Counted from the stretch's first letter, positions 37,261-47,453 are shown. The stretch: DNA of 64,000 nt from an uncultured Clostridia bacterium (GCA_944383415.1 CALWPK010000005.1:31126-95125); one strand, 5' to 3'. Program-made: numbers and translations. Notes: a model not told the origin generated them from the sequence alone.

Positions 37261-37345
37261 TATTAGGAAAAATATAAAAAAATTTAAAAAAATTTAAAAA
37301 AATTTTTAAAAAAGTGTTGACAAAGTTTTTGATATGTGTTATCTT
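37261..37345 (+). promoter_or_regulatory. rRNA promoter with A/T-rich upstream element
   Basis: TTGACA (37317-37322), 17 bases and TATCTT (37340-37345); a second TATAAT overlaps at 37346-37351. The 50 bases before the -35 are alternating A and T tracts that resemble an UP element. The leader to the mature 16S start is about 335 bases and contains CGAACC-GATA-GGTTCG (37376-37391). Confidence 0.7.
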
Positions 37346-37689
37346 TATAATGCATTCAGCATAAGCAGGGTGCCGAACCGATAGGTTCGTTAGGACAATT
37401 TATATCTTAATAGGTACAATGGTAAGACAATAAGTAAGCAATTACTTATAGGCAATGTTCAATGAACAAAGTTCTTATCAATTCCAAGTTTTTTAGACAA
37501 CGAAATTAGCCAAGCGAATGAGCAAGGTAATTATAAATTTTGTTCGCAAAAGTAAACTTGATTAAACAAGTAAAGTCGGATATGTTCTAAATGGTGTCAC
37601 CACAAAACGAAGTTTTGAAGGGGATAACAAAAAATAGAGCATAGGTCGAAATTTAAAATTGAAAATTTTAAATGAGCAAAAGCGAATAT

Positions 37690-39245
<1,556 letters not shown>

Positions 39246-39371
39246 AAAGAGTAATTCTTTAAAGTCGACTTTGATAATCAATAGATTATCATTGAGTGTA
39301 GAGTGAATGAACACTCTTAAATAAAACAAAGATAAAAAACGAGTACCTATTATTAGGATATAAATATTAGG

Positions 39372-39409
39372 AGAACACAGTCTAACCCGCTGTGTTCTTT
39401 TTTATTTTT
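39372..39409 (+). terminator. Terminator directly after the 16S rRNA gene
   Basis: AGAACACAG (39372-39380), loop TCTAACCCG, CTGTGTTCT (39390-39398), then a T-rich run. It closes the rRNA transcript 130 bases after the mature 3' end. Confidence 0.9.
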
Positions 39410-39470
39410 ATATATTTAGTCTAATAATTAATATTTTTAAAAATATAAAAAAATTAAATTTAGTTAAATA

Positions 39471-39498
39471 TTGACATTTTTTGATTATGTGATATAAT
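39471..39498 (+). promoter_or_regulatory. Promoter of the remnant gene at 39533
   Basis: TTGACA (39471-39476), 16 bases and TATAAT (39493-39498), followed by AGGAGA at 39521. Confidence 0.65.
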
Positions 39499-39504
39499 TC
39501 AAAT

Positions 39505-40098
39505 GTGTTTAATGTTGTTCAGGAGAATATATATGTCAGCATTTTGACTGAGATGTTGATTTGGAAAGCGACCGAAAATGATTTGATTAGTGTTGAACAG
39601 GGTCAAAATTTTGACCTAATCAAAGTAAATAATAGCCATAGTATATATTGTTTGTCAGACGAATTGGAGTTAATCAAGTATTTAGGTGTGTTAAAATTAT
39701 TTTAATTCTTGCCTGAATACTAGGATATCATTACATAGATTTATTGGTCTATAATAGATGACAGAAGCAAAGATAAAATCTGCTATTGAATATGAACGTC
39801 TTGCGTATATTATGACAAATTTATGCGTATGTCAGATATTACAGGAAGGATATTAATTTAAGTAATGGATTGATTTTTATTGTTCAAAAGAAAATTTTGA
39901 AAATTTAGGTTGCTAGTTTCAAAATTAAAATTGTTGATTAAATATTTAGATAAATGATACATTCAAAAAAGTTTAGTTGATTTTTGTAAACAACAATTAA
40001 GCGAACAAAAGCATAAAGGAGACTTAAAAACAAATAAAATTCTATTTGATTTGTATGATGAAAAGGTTAGTAATAGTATCAAATTTAGTATAGAATAA
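39505..40098 (+). pseudogene. Broken gene remnants upstream of the 40123 paralogue
   Basis: A good promoter and AGGAGA lead to an ATG at 39533 that reads only four codons (M-S-A-F) before a stop; the neighbouring frame continues to 39705 with coding-like sequence (TEMLIWKATENDLISVEQG...). A further short frame begins at 39758 (MTEAKIKSAIEYERLAYI) and another open stretch without a start runs 39958-40098 (SLVDFCKQQLSEQKHKGDLK). Together they look like one or more decayed genes with frameshifts. The parent family is not recognised. Confidence 0.4.
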
Positions 40099-40122
40099 AA
40101 CTGAGTTAAATTGAGGTAGGGT

Positions 40123-40581
40123 ATGAGTAAATTAATTAAAAGAATAATAACAAGAGGATTTGATGATAATTTCAATATAGATAATGAAGCACTCGAACAC
40201 ATTTTTGAGTTCGATGACGGAACAAATATCAATGTTTCTAAAATGAATGCGATTGAAATAGCCAGTTATGCATTCGAGAATGGAGATCAAGATGGATATA
40301 GGATTTTTAATTTCATCACTGATTCTCAAATGATTTTGAATTACGCGACATTTTTATCCGTGTATCAAAATCTTGTAAGATTGGCGAAGAAAAACGATTC
40401 ATCCGCTATCAGTGCTTCTGATAGACAAAAAATCCTATATACCATACGACGATTGGGCGGAGAAGAAATGCTCGAAAATATCTTGAGCGAAGCGGATTGT
40501 TTTGATCAAAGGTTTATGGATGTTTTGATGAATAAAGTCGAGACTGAATTTGGATTAAAAGGCGCAGATATTACACAATAA
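40123..40581 (+). CDS. Hypothetical protein, first of two tandem paralogues
   Basis: The 152-aa soluble, acidic, mostly helical protein starts after AGGTAGGG. It is not recognised. It aligns along most of its length with the protein encoded next: I-A-S/G-Y-A/I in the first third, G-Y/F-R/E-I-F/L-N-F/Y-x-T in the middle, and L-G-G-x-x-x-L-x-N-x-x-x-x-A-D in the last third. The pair therefore arose by duplication. A third, decayed relative may lie just upstream. Confidence 0.65.
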   Translation: MSKLIKRIITRGFDDNFNIDNEALEHIFEFDDGTNINVSKMNAIEIASYAFENGDQDGYRIFNFITDSQMILNYATFLSVYQNLVRLAKKNDSSAISASDRQKILYTIRRLGGEEMLENILSEADCFDQRFMDVLMNKVETEFGLKGADITQ

Positions 40582-40699
40582 TTTCTTTTTGGAAATATAA
40601 GGTCATTACGTTGATTGTAATGACTTTTTCATATCCGATATCAGTTTGAATTGATATTTAAAAGTTTATCGATATATGCATAAAATATACAAAATTATC

Positions 40700-40730
40700 T
40701 TGACAAATTCATAAGGGGGGGGGGTATAAT
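40700..40730 (+). promoter_or_regulatory. Promoter with a ten-G homopolymer in its spacer
   Basis: TTGACA (40700-40705) and TATAAT (40725-40730) are both perfect consensus elements, but the spacer is 19 bases and contains G x10 at 40715-40724. Loss of two G residues would restore the optimal 17. Such tracts change length by slipped-strand mispairing, so transcription of the next gene is a candidate for phase variation. Confidence 0.75.
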
Positions 40731-40754
40731 CTAGATATAAAAAAGGAGAAAAAT

Positions 40755-41222
40755 ATGATTTTCAAAAAGACCGAACAAGAAATAAATCAAGAAAAATTTG
40801 CCAAAAAGAGCGTGAAAGACAATACTCCTGTATGCACACACTATATTATGACCAAAGCAGGGCAAAAATTAGATATTGATAAATTACCTCTCACGCTAAT
40901 TGCTGGTTATATCCTTAAGCATCCAGAAGAAGGTTTTGAGATACTAAATTATACAACATTTAGCCAACGTATAAGGAGTTTTGGCGAATTGAAGGAATTG
41001 CTTGCTTTGAAACAAAAATTCAATCCAGGACTTGTTATGGATATTATTGGAGGATTGGGAGGCAATTACTATCTTCAAAATGCTTATGTGATTGCGGACT
41101 ATTTGAAACGAGCACAGGGATTAAATCCGACTCCAGATGATATCATAACGCAAATGTCAGATATTGAATTGAGAGAAAAAAGCAAGAAAGAAAAGATACA
41201 AGAGTCTGGTACAACTATTTAA
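40755..41222 (+). CDS. Hypothetical protein, second paralogue, putatively phase-variable
   Basis: The 155-aa soluble protein is a paralogue of the one encoded at 40123, sharing the I-A-G-Y, E-G-F-E-I-L-N-Y-T and G-G-L-G-G-N-Y-Y-L-Q-N-A segments. The C-terminal 30 residues are charged and variable. No signal peptide or known domain is seen. AAAGGAGAAA is a strong ribosome binding site. The promoter holds a ten-G tract, so its expression may switch. Phase variation usually targets surface or defence functions, but this protein appears cytoplasmic and its role is unknown. Confidence 0.7.
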   Translation: MIFKKTEQEINQEKFAKKSVKDNTPVCTHYIMTKAGQKLDIDKLPLTLIAGYILKHPEEGFEILNYTTFSQRIRSFGELKELLALKQKFNPGLVMDIIGGLGGNYYLQNAYVIADYLKRAQGLNPTPDDIITQMSDIELREKSKKEKIQESGTTI

Positions 41223-41444
41223 TAATGTTAATCATTTGATTGACCTATGAATGCACAGTTTGTAGTACATATTGGATAGTAGGTTTCTTGATTATTATCA
41301 TTAATTTTATAATTAATATCATTTGAGTAATGAAATTAATAACTAATTCAAAAAAATTTGCATTAGATTTGTGTAGTTTATATTTTCATCCTATCCGTTT
41401 AATTTTATTTGATAAACAATAGAGATTTTATGTAAAAATGAATT

Positions 41445-41499
41445 AAAATATGTGGCTAAGGGAAAGCGAGAGGTTTTGTCAAATGTCACATATTTTTTT
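41445..41499. terminator. Terminator at the end of sigE
   Basis: AAAATATGTG (41445-41454) and CACATATTTT (41487-41496) are inverse, with T residues beyond on the plus strand and TTTTAATT on the minus strand. It overlaps the sigE stop and lies between two convergent units. Confidence 0.6.
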
Positions 41500-42205
41500 G
41501 CATTTCTCGTTTAAGTTTGTGTAGGATTTTCTTTTCTAGCCTAGAGATATAACTCTGCGAGATGTTCATATAATCGGCAACCTCTTTTTGCGTCAATTCC
41601 TTGTGACCATTCAGTCCATAACGCATACTCATAATCAATTTTTCTCTATCATTGAGTTTTTCGATAGATTGAATTAAATAAGATTTTTGATCCTTCAACT
41701 CAATCTCTTCATAAGCAATCTTACTATCAGGAATAATCTCTCCCAAAGTTAAATTGTTGCCCTCATCGTCACTAGAAAGAGTGTCATCTAGGCTTAAATC
41801 GTTGATACTTTTGTTTGCTTTCCTAAGATACATCAAAATTTCATTTTCAATACAACGACTCGCATAAGTTGCGAGTTTAATATTTTTGTCCGGCTTATAA
41901 CTATCCACCGCTTTGATTAGTCCTATGGAACCTACAGATACTAAATCCTGCATATCCAATTTTTTGTTTTCAAACCTCTTTGCAATATACATCACGAGAC
42001 GGAGGTTGTGCTCAATCAATTCAGATTTTGCACTGATGTCATTATGCTCTTGAAATGCTCTCACGAGTTCGGATTCGCGATCGTTATCTAGAGGTTCGGG
42101 CAAACTCTCTGAACTAAAGATATAGTTCACAATGCTTTCTACATTTAAAAAATTGTGTCTAAATAAACGAGTGAAGAAATTTTTGACAATTCTAAATAAT
42201 CTCAT
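41486..42205 (-). CDS. sigE: Sporulation sigma factor E (pro-sigma-E)
   Basis: The 239-aa sigma-70 family protein directs early mother-cell gene expression. The first 30 residues form a basic amphipathic pro-sequence (RLFRIVKNFFTRLFRHN) followed by S-E-S-L-P-E-P-L, the known pro-sigma-E junction region. Region 2 has NLRLVMYIAKRFEN, DLVSVGSIGLIKAV and KLATYASRCIENEILMYLR; region 4 has NDREKLIMSMRYGL and the helix-turn-helix SQSYISRLEKK. It lies directly downstream of spoIIGA, whose product cleaves the pro-sequence. Activity is expected only after asymmetric division. Confidence 0.95.
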   Translation of the reverse strand: MRLFRIVKNFFTRLFRHNFLNVESIVNYIFSSESLPEPLDNDRESELVRAFQEHNDISAKSELIEHNLRLVMYIAKRFENKKLDMQDLVSVGSIGLIKAVDSYKPDKNIKLATYASRCIENEILMYLRKANKSINDLSLDDTLSSDDEGNNLTLGEIIPDSKIAYEEIELKDQKSYLIQSIEKLNDREKLIMSMRYGLNGHKELTQKEVADYMNISQSYISRLEKKILHKLKREMQKNM

Positions 42206-42215
42206 ATATTCTCCT

Positions 42216-43037
42216 TTATAAATTGAGTGGGGATAGTAAGGCCTGATAATTTGAATCTTTGAATTTATTTGGGCTGACCGCTATGTATTGGTTGAGATAA
42301 ATTTTTCTTTCATTATCGATCTTGATTTCAACTTTGTCAATTTTGAAGAGTTTTAAATTGTTGCTACCATTGACTGTATTTGCGACAATTTCGTCATTTT
42401 TTGATAGATAGAAATCAATCAAATTTTTATCAGAAAGTTTCAAATATGATTTTAAGTCGATTATGATCACAGGTTCACCATTAATATTCAAAAAATTTCC
42501 CGTGTCAAGATATGCTTGAAGATTAATTTTTTTCTTTTTTGAATAGAGAGTGATTGGATAAATCAAATTGTTTGTTTTGAGTTTGATTTTGATATGTTTC
42601 GCAATCAATTCATAGATATAGGTAACAACTATAGCAACTATAGTGATCAATTCCAATGAAAATTTGCTCGTACTTATGACGCCGAATGAAGTATAATAAT
42701 TTGCGCTAGTTAGATTCATTATTGCTCCGCCTAAAGCATAAGTGTATAAGAATAATAGAATGATACTGAATATGAATTGCCTTTTGCTATGTTTGAATGC
42801 TATTAATAGTAGGATAATGGCGCAGACAAATTTTAATATATTTAATATAATTTGATTTGACAAAAAGATGGCAGAGACTACGCTAAATCCTGCACCGACA
42901 ATTGAGGCACTGATTAATCTAAAAAAATTTGTCTTTGATTTCAAGGTGATTACGATCAACCGCAATAGACAAAAATTGATCAAAACATTTTGCAATAAAA
43001 AACTTTCTATATAAATTGTCATACTAGGAGTATACAT
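42216..43037 (-). CDS. spoIIGA: Sigma-E processing peptidase SpoIIGA
   Basis: The 273-aa protein has five hydrophobic segments in the first 145 residues and a C-terminal aspartic protease domain with the active-site triplet D178-T179-G180 in YLDTGNFL. It removes the pro-sequence of sigma-E after signalling by SpoIIR from the forespore. An ATG at 43022 (MTIYIESFLL) matches the usual family start better than the ATG at 43037, so the first five residues may be untranslated. It lies 10 bases ahead of sigE in the same operon. Confidence 0.92.
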   Translation of the reverse strand: MYTPSMTIYIESFLLQNVLINFCLLRLIVITLKSKTNFFRLISASIVGAGFSVVSAIFLSNQIILNILKFVCAIILLLIAFKHSKRQFIFSIILLFLYTYALGGAIMNLTSANYYTSFGVISTSKFSLELITIVAIVVTYIYELIAKHIKIKLKTNNLIYPITLYSKKKKINLQAYLDTGNFLNINGEPVIIIDLKSYLKLSDKNLIDFYLSKNDEIVANTVNGSNNLKLFKIDKVEIKIDNERKIYLNQYIAVSPNKFKDSNYQALLSPLNL

Positions 43038-43170
43038 TAAAAATGCTTTTCTTCTATGAGAGAAAATTTGTAATGTTTCAATATTTGTGTCGATTTGTAA
43101 AATTTTTTAGCAAATTTCACAGTTTTGGGATAAAAATCTTTCAATAAGACACAATATAATCGAGGTGAAT

Positions 43171-43941
43171 ATGGCAAGACGAGTTTATATTTGTGGAATA
43201 GACACGAGCACTTTGCCCAAAATTACACGTGAAGAGAGCGAACAGATATTGAAAAAAATCAAGGCAGGAGACGAACAGGCAAAAGATTATTATATCTATT
43301 GCAATATTCGTCTTGTTTTGTCTGTGGCACAGAGATTCGTGTCTTGTAAGGAAAATATGGACGATATTTTTCAAGTTGGATGCGTAGGACTTTTGAAAGC
43401 GATCGACAATTTCGATGTCACTCTCAATGTGCAGTTTTCCACCTATGCTGTTCCTATGATTATAGGTGAGATCAAACGTTTTTTGCGTGATTCTAGTGCA
43501 ATGAGAGTGAGTAGGAGTCTTAGAGACACTGCGTATTTGGTACTTAAAAGTAAGGAAAAATTGCAATCAGGTAGATCGGACGAGGTAGGGCTAGAAGAAG
43601 TGGCTAATGACCTAAATATAACAATAAGAGAAGTTTATGATGCAATAGATGCGATATCAACGCCACTCTCACTTGATGAATCATTCTTCAACGATGGCGA
43701 TGAAGAGATGCGTCTAGACGAGCATATCGCAGATACTGAGCATTCAGTCGAAAAATGGATAGATCATACCGATTTGTTAGACGCTATTAAACAGTTGGAT
43801 GATCGAGAACGGGAAATTTTGAATTTGAGATATTTTATTGGCAAAACGCAAATGGAAGTAAGTGATTGTGTAGGAATATCTCAAGCACAAGTAAGTAGAT
43901 TAGAAAAAAATGCGCTTGCGCATATCAAAAAAAGTTTATAG
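43171..43941 (+). CDS. sigG: Sporulation sigma factor G
   Basis: The 256-aa sigma factor drives late forespore transcription. It opens with VYICGIDTSTLP, the SigG-specific start that also binds the anti-sigma factor, and continues with NIRLVLSVAQRF, QVGCVGLLKAIDNFD, VQFSTYAVPMIIGEI and RFLRDSSAMRVSRSLR (regions 2 and 3) and the region 4 helix-turn-helix QAQVSRLEK. GAGGTG precedes the ATG at 43171. In most spore formers sigG follows sigE on the same strand; here it diverges from spoIIGA-sigE. SigF is the alternative, but the N-terminus favours SigG. Confidence 0.93.
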   Translation: MARRVYICGIDTSTLPKITREESEQILKKIKAGDEQAKDYYIYCNIRLVLSVAQRFVSCKENMDDIFQVGCVGLLKAIDNFDVTLNVQFSTYAVPMIIGEIKRFLRDSSAMRVSRSLRDTAYLVLKSKEKLQSGRSDEVGLEEVANDLNITIREVYDAIDAISTPLSLDESFFNDGDEEMRLDEHIADTEHSVEKWIDHTDLLDAIKQLDDREREILNLRYFIGKTQMEVSDCVGISQAQVSRLEKNALAHIKKSL

Positions 43942-44048
43942 CAAAAAAATTAATATGTTTGAGGTGATGAAATTATCAAACATCATCAAAACAACCTAAA
44001 TTTATTGACAATTTGACAATTTTTTCGTAATATATTCTTAGAGAGTAT

Positions 44049-44381
44049 ATGATTAGATTGTTAGGTATTTTAAGTCTATTTTTAGATTTTGATTATGATA
44101 TAGATGATGGATTTGATGACGGAATCGAATTTCCTATCAAGATGTTTTCTATAATTTTTGTTTTGGCTGTGATTATTATTATAGCAAGTTTTATAGTGAT
44201 TGTAGTCCGAAAACGCAAAAATTCCAATAAGAACATATTTGATACGAACACTTCAGAAAGCAACCTATCCAATAATACTCAAATAAAAAATGAAGAAATG
44301 TTTTGTGAATATTGTGGCGGAATGATTCCATCAAATAAAGGGGAGTGCCCATATTGTGGTGCTAAGAGAAAGAAGAAATAA
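44049..44381 (+). CDS. Membrane protein with C-terminal zinc ribbon
   Basis: The 110-aa protein has a short acidic N-terminus (D-Y-D-I-D-D-G-F-D-D-G), one transmembrane helix (about residues 30-56), a Lys/Asn/Ser linker and a C-terminal four-cysteine zinc ribbon (FCEYCGG and CPYCGA). Such ribbons occur in many small bacterial envelope proteins of unknown role. TTGACA (44005-44010) with TAATAT 17 bases later would start transcription about 9 bases before the ATG, leaving a very short leader. A terminator overlaps the stop codon. Confidence 0.7.
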   Translation: MIRLLGILSLFLDFDYDIDDGFDDGIEFPIKMFSIIFVLAVIIIIASFIVIVVRKRKNSNKNIFDTNTSESNLSNNTQIKNEEMFCEYCGGMIPSNKGECPYCGAKRKKK

Positions 44382-44418
44382 GGTTTTCGACAATATGTTA
44401 CCTTATTTCTTTTTTTTG
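44376..44418 (+). terminator. Terminator of the zinc-ribbon gene
   Basis: AAATAAGGT (44376-44384) and ACCTTATTT (44400-44408) pair around a 15-base loop, followed by a run of T residues. Confidence 0.8.
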
Positions 44419-44497
44419 AACAAAATATTATCTATAAAATTATCATATTTACTTGGTTTATTTCATTAATAGTGTTAGGATAGGACGGTAGATATCT

Positions 44498-45259
44498 ATG
44501 AAAGTAATCTTTATAAAAAAAACAACTTTATTATTAGTTGTGGGTGTTCTAGTATTTCTTTCCGCCTTTTCACTAAATTATGTAGGAGTAGAAGTTGGGG
44601 CCACCTATTTTGGAGGGGAAAGAAAATTGCCTATTTATTCTGTACAAACAGATGAAAATAAAGTCGCCATATCTTTTGACGCCGCATGGGGAGCGGACAA
44701 GACAAGTGAGATAATCTCAATATGTAATTCGTATGGAATAAAAGCAACCTTTTTCTTGGTGGGCTTTTGGATAGAAAAATATCCAGATATGGTGAAAGAG
44801 ATCTACAACAATGGATTTGAAATAGGACTTCATTCAAACACTCATCCTGATATGACGAAACTAACGAAATCAGAAATAAAAGAGGAACTCGAAACTAATA
44901 TTAATCTCATACAAGATTTGACAGGATATCGTCCTAAACTATTTAGACCGCCTTATGGATATTATAACAATGCACTAATCGAGGTGTGTGATAGTCTTGA
45001 TATAAGGTGTGTTGAATGGAGTGTAGATAGTCTAGATTGGAAAGGACTCAGCGCTAGCGAAATTGCTAGTAGGGTGACATCACAATCAGAGAATGGAAGC
45101 ATTGTCCTATTTCATAACAACTCAGACAACATAATTGAAGGCTTAAAAATGGTTCTAGAATATTACAAAATAAAAAATACACAGGTTGTACCTGTAGGAG
45201 AATTGATATATTATGACAATTTTTATATCAATATTCAGGGTACACAAATTAAAAATTAA
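44498..45259 (+). CDS. pdaB: PdaB-like polysaccharide deacetylase
   Basis: The 253-aa protein has an N-terminal signal or anchor helix (residues 8-30) and a NodB deacetylase domain. Motif 1 is SFDAAWG with the metal or catalytic D61, motif 2 is HSNTH (H112, H116), motif 3 is RPPYG (150-154), and LFHNN replaces the usual L-H motif. The F-D-x-A-W-G form is characteristic of the PdaB sporulation subgroup, which affects spore maintenance and cortex. Its position after sigG fits sporulation use. Whether it retains catalytic activity is not clear. Confidence 0.85.
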   Translation: MKVIFIKKTTLLLVVGVLVFLSAFSLNYVGVEVGATYFGGERKLPIYSVQTDENKVAISFDAAWGADKTSEIISICNSYGIKATFFLVGFWIEKYPDMVKEIYNNGFEIGLHSNTHPDMTKLTKSEIKEELETNINLIQDLTGYRPKLFRPPYGYYNNALIEVCDSLDIRCVEWSVDSLDWKGLSASEIASRVTSQSENGSIVLFHNNSDNIIEGLKMVLEYYKIKNTQVVPVGELIYYDNFYINIQGTQIKN

Positions 45260-45271
45260 AGGAGAAAACAA

Positions 45272-45907
45272 ATGAGTTATGAAATGTTGAACAACAACAA
45301 AGTATACCTGCAAGGTGAGGTGGCAGACAGCCCTAAATACAATCATACAGTAATGGATGAAGATTTTTATACATTTAATCTCATCGTACCTAGACTCAGC
45401 GGGCAAAATGATATTATACCAGTGACAATTTCTTCAAAATTGATCACGGAAAATCAATTGAGAACTGGAGATAAAATTGCTCTACGCGGACAGTTCAGAA
45501 GTTATAACAAACTTGAACAAGGCAAAAGCAAATTGCTTTTATCTGTCTTTTGTAGAGAATTGTGCGAATGGGACAACAATGCAAATTCAAATATAATTGA
45601 ACTGAGTGGATATATATGCAAATCACCTATCTATAGGACGACACCATTTTCGCGTGAGATATGCGATATCCTTCTTGCAGTCAACAGAAACTATGACAAA
45701 TCTGATTATATTCCGTGCATTGCGTGGGGTAGGAATGCTCAATTTACAAATAAATTGCAGGTGGGCACAAGACTTGAAATAGAAGGACGCATTCAAAGTA
45801 GGGAATACAACAAGCATTATGAAGATTCTGGAGTTACTGTTGTGAAAACTGCGTACGAAGTATCAATTTTAAAATTGGCAATAGCCGAAGACAAGACTGC
45901 TTTATAG
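45272..45907 (+). CDS. ssb: Single-stranded DNA-binding protein with two OB folds
   Basis: The 211-aa protein seems to contain two OB-fold domains. The first spans residues 5-95 (VYLQGEVADSPKYNH, FYTFNLIVPRLSG, GDKIALRGQFRSY), the second 100-205 (IELSGYICKSPIYRT, DYIPCIAWGRNAQF, GTRLEIEGRIQSREY), the latter with the classic SSB motifs. Double-OB SSB-like proteins are known in clostridia. The C-terminal acidic tip that recruits partner proteins in canonical SSB (D-D-x-I-P-F) is missing. AAAGGAGAA precedes the ATG. It may act in sporulation or a special replication step rather than as the main SSB. Confidence 0.8.
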   Translation: MSYEMLNNNKVYLQGEVADSPKYNHTVMDEDFYTFNLIVPRLSGQNDIIPVTISSKLITENQLRTGDKIALRGQFRSYNKLEQGKSKLLLSVFCRELCEWDNNANSNIIELSGYICKSPIYRTTPFSREICDILLAVNRNYDKSDYIPCIAWGRNAQFTNKLQVGTRLEIEGRIQSREYNKHYEDSGVTVVKTAYEVSILKLAIAEDKTAL

Positions 45908-45921
45908 CGAGTCTTTTTTAT
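45893..45921 (+). terminator. Terminator overlapping the ssb stop codon
   Basis: AAGACTGC (45893-45900), loop TTTATA, GC-G-AGTCTT with one bulged G, then TTTTTT. Confidence 0.75.
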
Positions 45922-46085
45922 TTTTTAATTATATTTTGTAAAAAATAAAACATACGTTCGACTATTTTGGCAATTTTTATCGAAAATTCTGACAATTTTG
46001 TGTAGATTTTTGTAAAAAAGTGACGTATATACTTGACTTTTCGACAATTGGTAGGATATACTGATTTTCGATAGGGGTGAAGATA

Positions 46086-46574
46086 ATGATAGATATATAT
46101 GATAGTGAAGCAATTATAAAAATCTATCGAATGCTCGCCAAACGATGCGATGCTATAGATAGATACATCAACAACCACGCGTATTATTTTGGATCTAGTA
46201 CATCTGAGTACGGGTCGTTGGATGTTTATAATAATATTATAGACTTAATTGAACGAAAAAATCAACTAATTAATCTAAAAGTTATAATAGATAATGCAAT
46301 AGGATCATTAGATGTCGATGACAAAAAGATATTATATGTGAAAATTAATTATACAATATCAATGGCGGAGTTGTGTGGAATCTTAGATTTAAAAGAGCGA
46401 ACTGCGTTTCGGCATATTGAACGTGCGTTTTATAATCTAACAGATGCATTGAATAATTCGAAATATATAGAAAAATTAATTCAAATTTTAGAATCGGAAA
46501 TTTGGATTTCCAATATAAGAAAAGAAGTAAGGGAAAGAAGGATGGCGTTCAAATATAAACCTATAACTGTGTGA
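46086..46574 (+). CDS. Helix-turn-helix regulator, ArpU/sigma-like, phage-associated
   Basis: The 162-aa protein has an N-terminal helical part and a C-terminal sigma-region-4-like helix-turn-helix at about residues 90-125 (DKKILYVKINYTISMAELC, LKERTAFRHIERAF). This layout is typical of ArpU/RinA-type regulators that switch on late phage genes and sit just ahead of the terminase. The ATG follows GGGGTGA by five bases. It precedes the capsid module and could control it, or it could stand in for the missing small terminase; both are inference. Confidence 0.6.
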   Translation: MIDIYDSEAIIKIYRMLAKRCDAIDRYINNHAYYFGSSTSEYGSLDVYNNIIDLIERKNQLINLKVIIDNAIGSLDVDDKKILYVKINYTISMAELCGILDLKERTAFRHIERAFYNLTDALNNSKYIEKLIQILESEIWISNIRKEVRERRMAFKYKPITV

Positions 46575-46685
46575 CGAGATTTTGTTTGATAAATCATCAG
46601 TTTAGTCACAATCTTCAATTTAAAATGAAAGGCGGTAAGTACACAAAGTTTTGATATCAAAAACTATATTGAGTCAATGTATGAT

Positions 46686-47453
46686 CTAATAGTCGCGAAT
46701 TTCTTTGTTGTGACTTCTACCATCTTTTGCAAGGAGGCGACCACCTTTTAAAATCAAAAATACAAAAATTATCGCAGGGATAGTAAGAATAGCAATTACT
46801 ATCGCTGTGGTTTTGTTTTCTACGGGTAGGGAGGAAGGCTCCTCAGTTGTATCAAAAGTCGGCTCTGAGGTGTAACTCACTTCTTCATAATTCAATGGTA
46901 TTTCACTTGGATCAAATTCATCACAAAAATCACTATAAACGTAGCCATAATAGTCTTGATCTGCGGAATATTTGCAATAATACCAAATGTTTGTCCGTCC
47001 ATCGACGAGTTGCTCACCAAGTATGGTGCCGTAGTATGTCAGATTTCTTGAATATAGCGGAATATATACGACTTGTGTGGAACTTCCACTCGTGGTTGTC
47101 GGCTCACTGCGCATATCTCTGCTCTGTTCAGAATATACGCGAAAATTCTGATTTTCTAGATATGGTGTCACAGGTTTGCCTACAATAGTTTGGACAGCGT
47201 CTTTCTTGACATATCCAGTGAAGGACAAATAATTTACTTTGTAAAATTCGCTATTACTACTCTCAAGTAATTCTACGAAATACGTGCGAGGTAGAGAAAA
47301 ATAGATGTTGTTATATTCATCTAGATCAATTGGAGACTTGTATAGGTAGACATCATCATACATTATGCGAGCATAATATGTATCGAAAGTGCTGGCAGAC
47401 ACATATAAAAGAGAATTCTCTAATGAAAACAATATTATTAATAACAAAATCAT
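46686..47453 (-). CDS. SH3-like wall protein with C-terminal membrane anchor
   Basis: The 255-aa protein has an N-terminal signal peptide (LLLIILFSLENSLLYVSAS), an extracellular region with one or two bacterial SH3-like folds (VYLYKSPIDLDEY..., SFTGYVKKDAV; then FRVYSEQSRDMRSEP, DYYGYVYSDF), a Ser/Thr/Glu/Pro linker, and a transmembrane helix at about 217-238 with a basic tail. SH3b domains bind peptidoglycan. It lies on the opposite strand between the HTH regulator and the terminase gene, so it probably is not part of the capsid operon. Confidence 0.7.
   Translation of the reverse strand: MILLLIILFSLENSLLYVSASTFDTYYARIMYDDVYLYKSPIDLDEYNNIYFSLPRTYFVELLESSNSEFYKVNYLSFTGYVKKDAVQTIVGKPVTPYLENQNFRVYSEQSRDMRSEPTTTSGSSTQVVYIPLYSRNLTYYGTILGEQLVDGRTNIWYYCKYSADQDYYGYVYSDFCDEFDPSEIPLNYEEVSYTSEPTFDTTEEPSSLPVENKTTAIVIAILTIPAIIFVFLILKGGRLLAKDGRSHNKEIRDY

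Noticed and set aside
43040..43170. A SigF-type promoter for sigG (GGGATAAAAAT at 43127)
   Set aside because: The -10-like sequence has no matching -35 element at the required spacing.
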